Of a stretch of DNA of 64,000 nt, positions 62,311 through 64,000 are shown in pieces (within the stretch, counting starts at the first letter, position 1; every line of letters starts with the position of its first letter). This DNA is from Pontibacter kalidii (GTDB lineage Bacteria > Bacteroidota > Bacteroidia > Cytophagales > Hymenobacteraceae): NCBI RefSeq assembly GCF_026278245.1, contig NZ_CP111079.1, positions 2,234,501-2,298,500 on the forward strand. Direction: 5' to 3'. A program made the translations under genes and the position numbers. The notes beneath the pieces were generated by a model. It saw only the letters and a program-made list of their open reading frames with translations. It was not told the origin of the DNA and made no database searches.

Positions 62311-62345
62311 CCCTGCGGGGGCAACGGCCTGTCACTCCCCTGCTA

Positions 62346-63947
62346 TTACTTTGTGTTTCCTGCATCGGCAATGGTGATGAAAGTGATGCTTGTTGCTGGC
62401 AGTTGCACCTCGCCGGCTTTTACGGCTTTTCCTGAAAAGACCGGCAGCTCACCATTCTTCCCTAACTGTAGTTCCTGTCCGTTTAATTGTACCGTGGTGC
62501 CCTGAAGTTCATTCGAAGTTAGCGTGTACTGTTCTGCATTTGAAGGGATAGTGATAGGCACTGCTGTTTTGTTGGTATTGATAGCTAAAAGCGTCATGCC
62601 TCCCTGTAGTCCCTTCATGTTATGCGCAAACAAATAAACGCCTGGTGCTCCGGCGCCTGCGTCATACACTTCTGTGCCCATTAACCTGTTCCACAACAAA
62701 GCTGCCCAGTAATTGGGTTTGGGCAAATGCGTATCCTGATCTATCAGGCTGTATTCACTTGCCACCAGGGTATTGTGCATGATTACCTTAATATCTTTTT
62801 TTGCCAAAGAACCCATCTGGTATAAATAGCGGAAGGTATCCAGATAAGTCGCTGCATAAGGATCGCCGCCCCCCGCCGCCTGGGCTGTTTCTGTGATCCA
62901 AACAGGCGCGCCCGGCAGGTATTTATGCCGCATGTCTGTGTAAAAATCAGCTGCAAGATCTGTCCGTTCCAACCAGGTTGAGTCAAGGGCGTTTTCAGGT
63001 TTAATGGAAAATGGTCCGCTGCGTATCATGCGCACGGAGCCAGCACCGTAAAAGTGATATGAAAACACATCAAAAACCGGTTTAGGTTCTGCCGACATCA
63101 GGGCTTCTGTAGAGAGTATTTTGACGCCAAGCTCTGCAAAGGAGATACCCGGAATACCTTCCCCCACAGTACCGGGACCAAGAGTCAACATACCGGGCAC
63201 TTCTCTTTCTACCCAGGCATTAAAAAAAGCTACATCCTTCGCAAAATCGCTGGCATCATAGGCCGTATCTATCTCGCCTCCTGCCGTGGGCATGGTGGGT
63301 TCATTAAACAGTTCGGCTGCAGCAATTTCTCCCCCCAGGCTTTTGGTATAGTTGACAAGTTTCTCTGCTTCCTTTGGCGTCCAGACGCCCTGATCATCCC
63401 GCACTCCATTAGACACGGCAAAGGAGGTAACCAGCTTACCGTCGGTTTCTTTTACAAAGTCAATCACGCCTTTCCATTGGTCACGTGTCAGTACGTTTAC
63501 AAAACCTTCCGGTGCTTTTGCCATCAGAGGTTTGTCATTGTCCTGGAAATAGATGGCATTGGCCCAGGTGCCACTGACCCGCACATAAGCGGGCGCAAGG
63601 CCTTTGGCTAAGGTTAGTAATCGTTTATCGGTCAGATCAACGGGTTCAAGCTTCCGGTACAATTGCTCGTTCTTCTGAGAAATGTCGTAGGTCGATACTG
63701 CCTCTAAAGAAGGCAGGCTGTCCATCATTTTATAGGGCCTCCAGAATTCGCCCCCAACTACTTCTACCATTTCCACATTATAGGATTGGTAGCGTTCATC
63801 TACTTCGCCTATTTTTTTCATTTCAGAAAGGTTGATTTCAATCATAGAACTGTCAGCATTAGTGTCCGAATAGCTTCCTGAATTGCAGGAACCTAAAAAT
63901 GCAGAAACCGAGAAAACGATCAGTGCGCTGAGTTTACAATGATTCAT
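62346..63947 (-). CDS. Heparanase-like GH79 family glycoside hydrolase lipoprotein
   Basis: 533 residues. Lipobox LGSC (Cys21) after a Ser/Ala-rich signal. The (beta/alpha)8 domain has AYVRVSGTWANAIYF, acid/base Glu216 in AELFNEP (N215-E216) and nucleophile Glu353 in VWITETAQAAGGG; MHNTLVASEYSLID and YWAALLWNRLMGTEVY continue the heparanase/beta-glucuronidase order, ending in a C-terminal beta domain (about 450-533). It would cleave uronic-acid-containing glycans at the cell surface. No SusC/SusD is adjacent. Starts at 63947 with 53 bp of AT-rich sequence to the edge. Confidence 0.85.
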   Translation of the reverse strand: MNHCKLSALIVFSVSAFLGSCNSGSYSDTNADSSMIEINLSEMKKIGEVDERYQSYNVEMVEVVGGEFWRPYKMMDSLPSLEAVSTYDISQKNEQLYRKLEPVDLTDKRLLTLAKGLAPAYVRVSGTWANAIYFQDNDKPLMAKAPEGFVNVLTRDQWKGVIDFVKETDGKLVTSFAVSNGVRDDQGVWTPKEAEKLVNYTKSLGGEIAAAELFNEPTMPTAGGEIDTAYDASDFAKDVAFFNAWVEREVPGMLTLGPGTVGEGIPGISFAELGVKILSTEALMSAEPKPVFDVFSYHFYGAGSVRMIRSGPFSIKPENALDSTWLERTDLAADFYTDMRHKYLPGAPVWITETAQAAGGGDPYAATYLDTFRYLYQMGSLAKKDIKVIMHNTLVASEYSLIDQDTHLPKPNYWAALLWNRLMGTEVYDAGAGAPGVYLFAHNMKGLQGGMTLLAINTNKTAVPITIPSNAEQYTLTSNELQGTTVQLNGQELQLGKNGELPVFSGKAVKAGEVQLPATSITFITIADAGNTK

Positions 63948-64000
63948 AGAATCTGATGTTTAAAAAGCTATATTCCGTACTGCCGAAACTATTTTCAGTT

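Noticed and set aside
1..64000. AAGTATA as simply the -7 promoter element
   Set aside because: TATACTTTG is TA-N-TTTG, one base short of TAnnTTTG, and most copies lie inside genes on either strand, so promoters cannot explain the excess.

Overview
The window looks like a chromosomal segment of a Bacteroidota member, most likely Cytophagales/Hymenobacteraceae (Pontibacter-like). Evidence: -7 boxes of the TAnnTTTG type ahead of many genes, ECF sigma and outer-membrane barrel genes, Bacteroidota-restricted families (DUF2807 head-GIN, TIGR02587/TIGR02588, HMA-AraC regulator, cold-shock-type N-terminal domain) and a GC content I estimate near 55 percent. The genus is inference; no rRNA or marker tree is available. 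Genes are mostly short transcription units on both strands, usually ended by strong hairpin terminators.

Layout. 1-10.9 kb: a truncated GH92 mannosidase, an old yellow enzyme, a GNAT protein, a secreted M1 peptidase, an ECF sigma factor, galM with a FucP-type sugar transporter, and a patatin/beta-barrel protein. 11-23.8 kb: persulfide dioxygenase-rhodanese, HMA-AraC regulator, pirin, two disordered proteins, DUF72, a ferredoxin reductase/ferredoxin operon, the TIGR02587/TIGR02588 membrane pair, two tandem paralogous barrels, and an HMG-CoA lyase/LutA-like operon. 24-39.5 kb: aldehyde dehydrogenase, CNNM-type protein, cytosine deaminase-like enzyme, SDR-DUF2867, purC, STAS-rnz, queuosine-precursor transporter, EamA transporter with a leader ORF, NlpE-like protein, trpS, HGSNAT-like acyltransferase, EF-hand lipoprotein, mgsA, and a stand-alone cold-shock-protein N-terminal domain. 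39.5-52.5 kb: SGNH hydrolase, a short AT-rich island bounded by attC-like hairpins, hppD, phosphoglucomutase, a repeat-filled gap, nitroreductase, pgk, CoA-transferase, DinB, DUF218-like, VF530 and DUF2807 proteins. 52.6-64 kb: recQ, an outer-membrane protein, a possible DNA-annealing protein, a fold-back element, LolD-type ABC protein, AI-2E transporter, sucC, ohr, tRNA-Arg with decayed mobile DNA, and a heparanase-like GH79 lipoprotein.

Functionally this is mostly core metabolism (glycolysis, purine and tyrosine metabolism, TCA, sulfide/peroxide detoxification) mixed with surface glycan-degrading and outer-membrane proteins. The most striking signal is not a gene. The hexamer AAGTAT (reverse ATACTT) is greatly over-represented on both strands, in all reading frames, in gaps, over stop codons and in terminator arms, and it forms dense arrays in gene-free stretches. 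Other points of interest are the attC-like island, a leader-peptide/hairpin arrangement before the EamA gene, a fold-back element of about 265 bp, a five-EF-hand lipoprotein and two Tyr/Gly/Ser/Arg-rich disordered proteins.
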